From contig QGUZ01000114.1 of assembly GCA_003242605.1 (NCBI GenBank), positions 1 to 14,526 on the forward strand: a stretch of DNA of 14,526 nt, read 5' to 3'. The notes under the pieces were generated by a model. The model did no database searches and was not told the DNA's origin. It saw only the letters and a list, made by a program, of their open reading frames with translations. This document shows positions 14,476 through 14,526 of this stretch, one piece after another; positions within the stretch are counted from its first letter, which is position 1; the number at the start of each line of letters is the position of its first letter. This DNA is from Actinomycetota bacterium (GTDB taxonomy: Bacteria; Actinomycetota; Actinomycetes; Streptosporangiales; Streptosporangiaceae). The translations under genes and the position numbers were made by a program.

Positions 14476-14526
14476 TCACTCCACGTGCTCGTCTTTCCGG
14501 ATCGCGTCCGCGCGGGCGACGCGCTC
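14476..14526 (-). CDS. ftsW: C-terminal end of the gene before murG, probably FtsW (cut by window edge)
   Basis: From the window edge the minus strand reads 16 codons and a TGA (14478-14476): ERVARADAIRKDEHVE. The stop is 10 bases from the murG start and shares bases with its ribosome site. The tail is charged, as expected for the cytoplasmic end of FtsW, and ftsW is the usual neighbour upstream of murG in actinobacteria. The name is by position only; the catalytic SEDS membrane part is outside the window. Confidence 0.6.
   Translation of the reverse strand, partial: ERVARADAIRKDEHVE

Overview
The window is GC-rich (strongly G/C in third codon positions) and carries the 3' half of an actinobacterial division and cell-wall (dcw) cluster next to ileS. 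Wag31/DivIVA, SepF, YggT, YggS, FtsZ and FtsQ lie in one run, and the FtsZ tail ends in DVPDFLK. A T-box leader precedes ileS. Together these point to a high-GC filamentous actinomycete. The order Streptosporangiales or a relative is a guess from gene content and composition, not a demonstrated assignment.

Layout. At the left edge (185 down to 1, minus strand) is the N-terminal part of a DUF167/YggU-family protein, cut by the window. Divergent from it, on the plus strand, are a T-box riboswitch leader (about 301-570) and ileS (580-3738). About 670 bases without a convincing gene follow (3739-4411), with several strong hairpins where ileS converges on the minus-strand genes. Everything from 4412 to the right edge is on the minus strand. 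In transcription order (right to left) it runs: ftsW C-terminus (cut by the window), murG, murC (start overlaps the murG stop), a 179-base gap with GC-rich hairpins, ftsQ, a 321-base non-coding stretch with the likely ftsZ promoter, ftsZ, yggS (16 bases after ftsZ), sepF, yggT, wag31, and last an uncharacterised two-helix membrane protein with a long Pro/Ala tail and a His/Cys metal-site-like motif.

How the genes work together. MurC and MurG act in lipid II synthesis. FtsW polymerises glycan at the septum. FtsQ belongs to the transmembrane divisome. FtsZ forms the cytokinetic ring, and SepF anchors FtsZ to the membrane. YggT is a small membrane protein of the same cluster. Wag31 organises polar growth. 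YggS is a PLP-homeostasis protein that is often embedded here. IleS is a separate unit controlled by uncharged tRNA-Ile.

The window is mostly conserved core. Points deserving a second look are: the T-box with a full-size Stem I and a visible Shine-Dalgarno sequestering switch; an IleRS whose HIGH signature is altered to GVHH; an FtsZ with an unusually long, internally repeated linker; the uncharacterised protein after wag31, with an inverted repeat at its 5' end; and the lack of the usual pgeF/ylmD gene between ftsZ and yggS.
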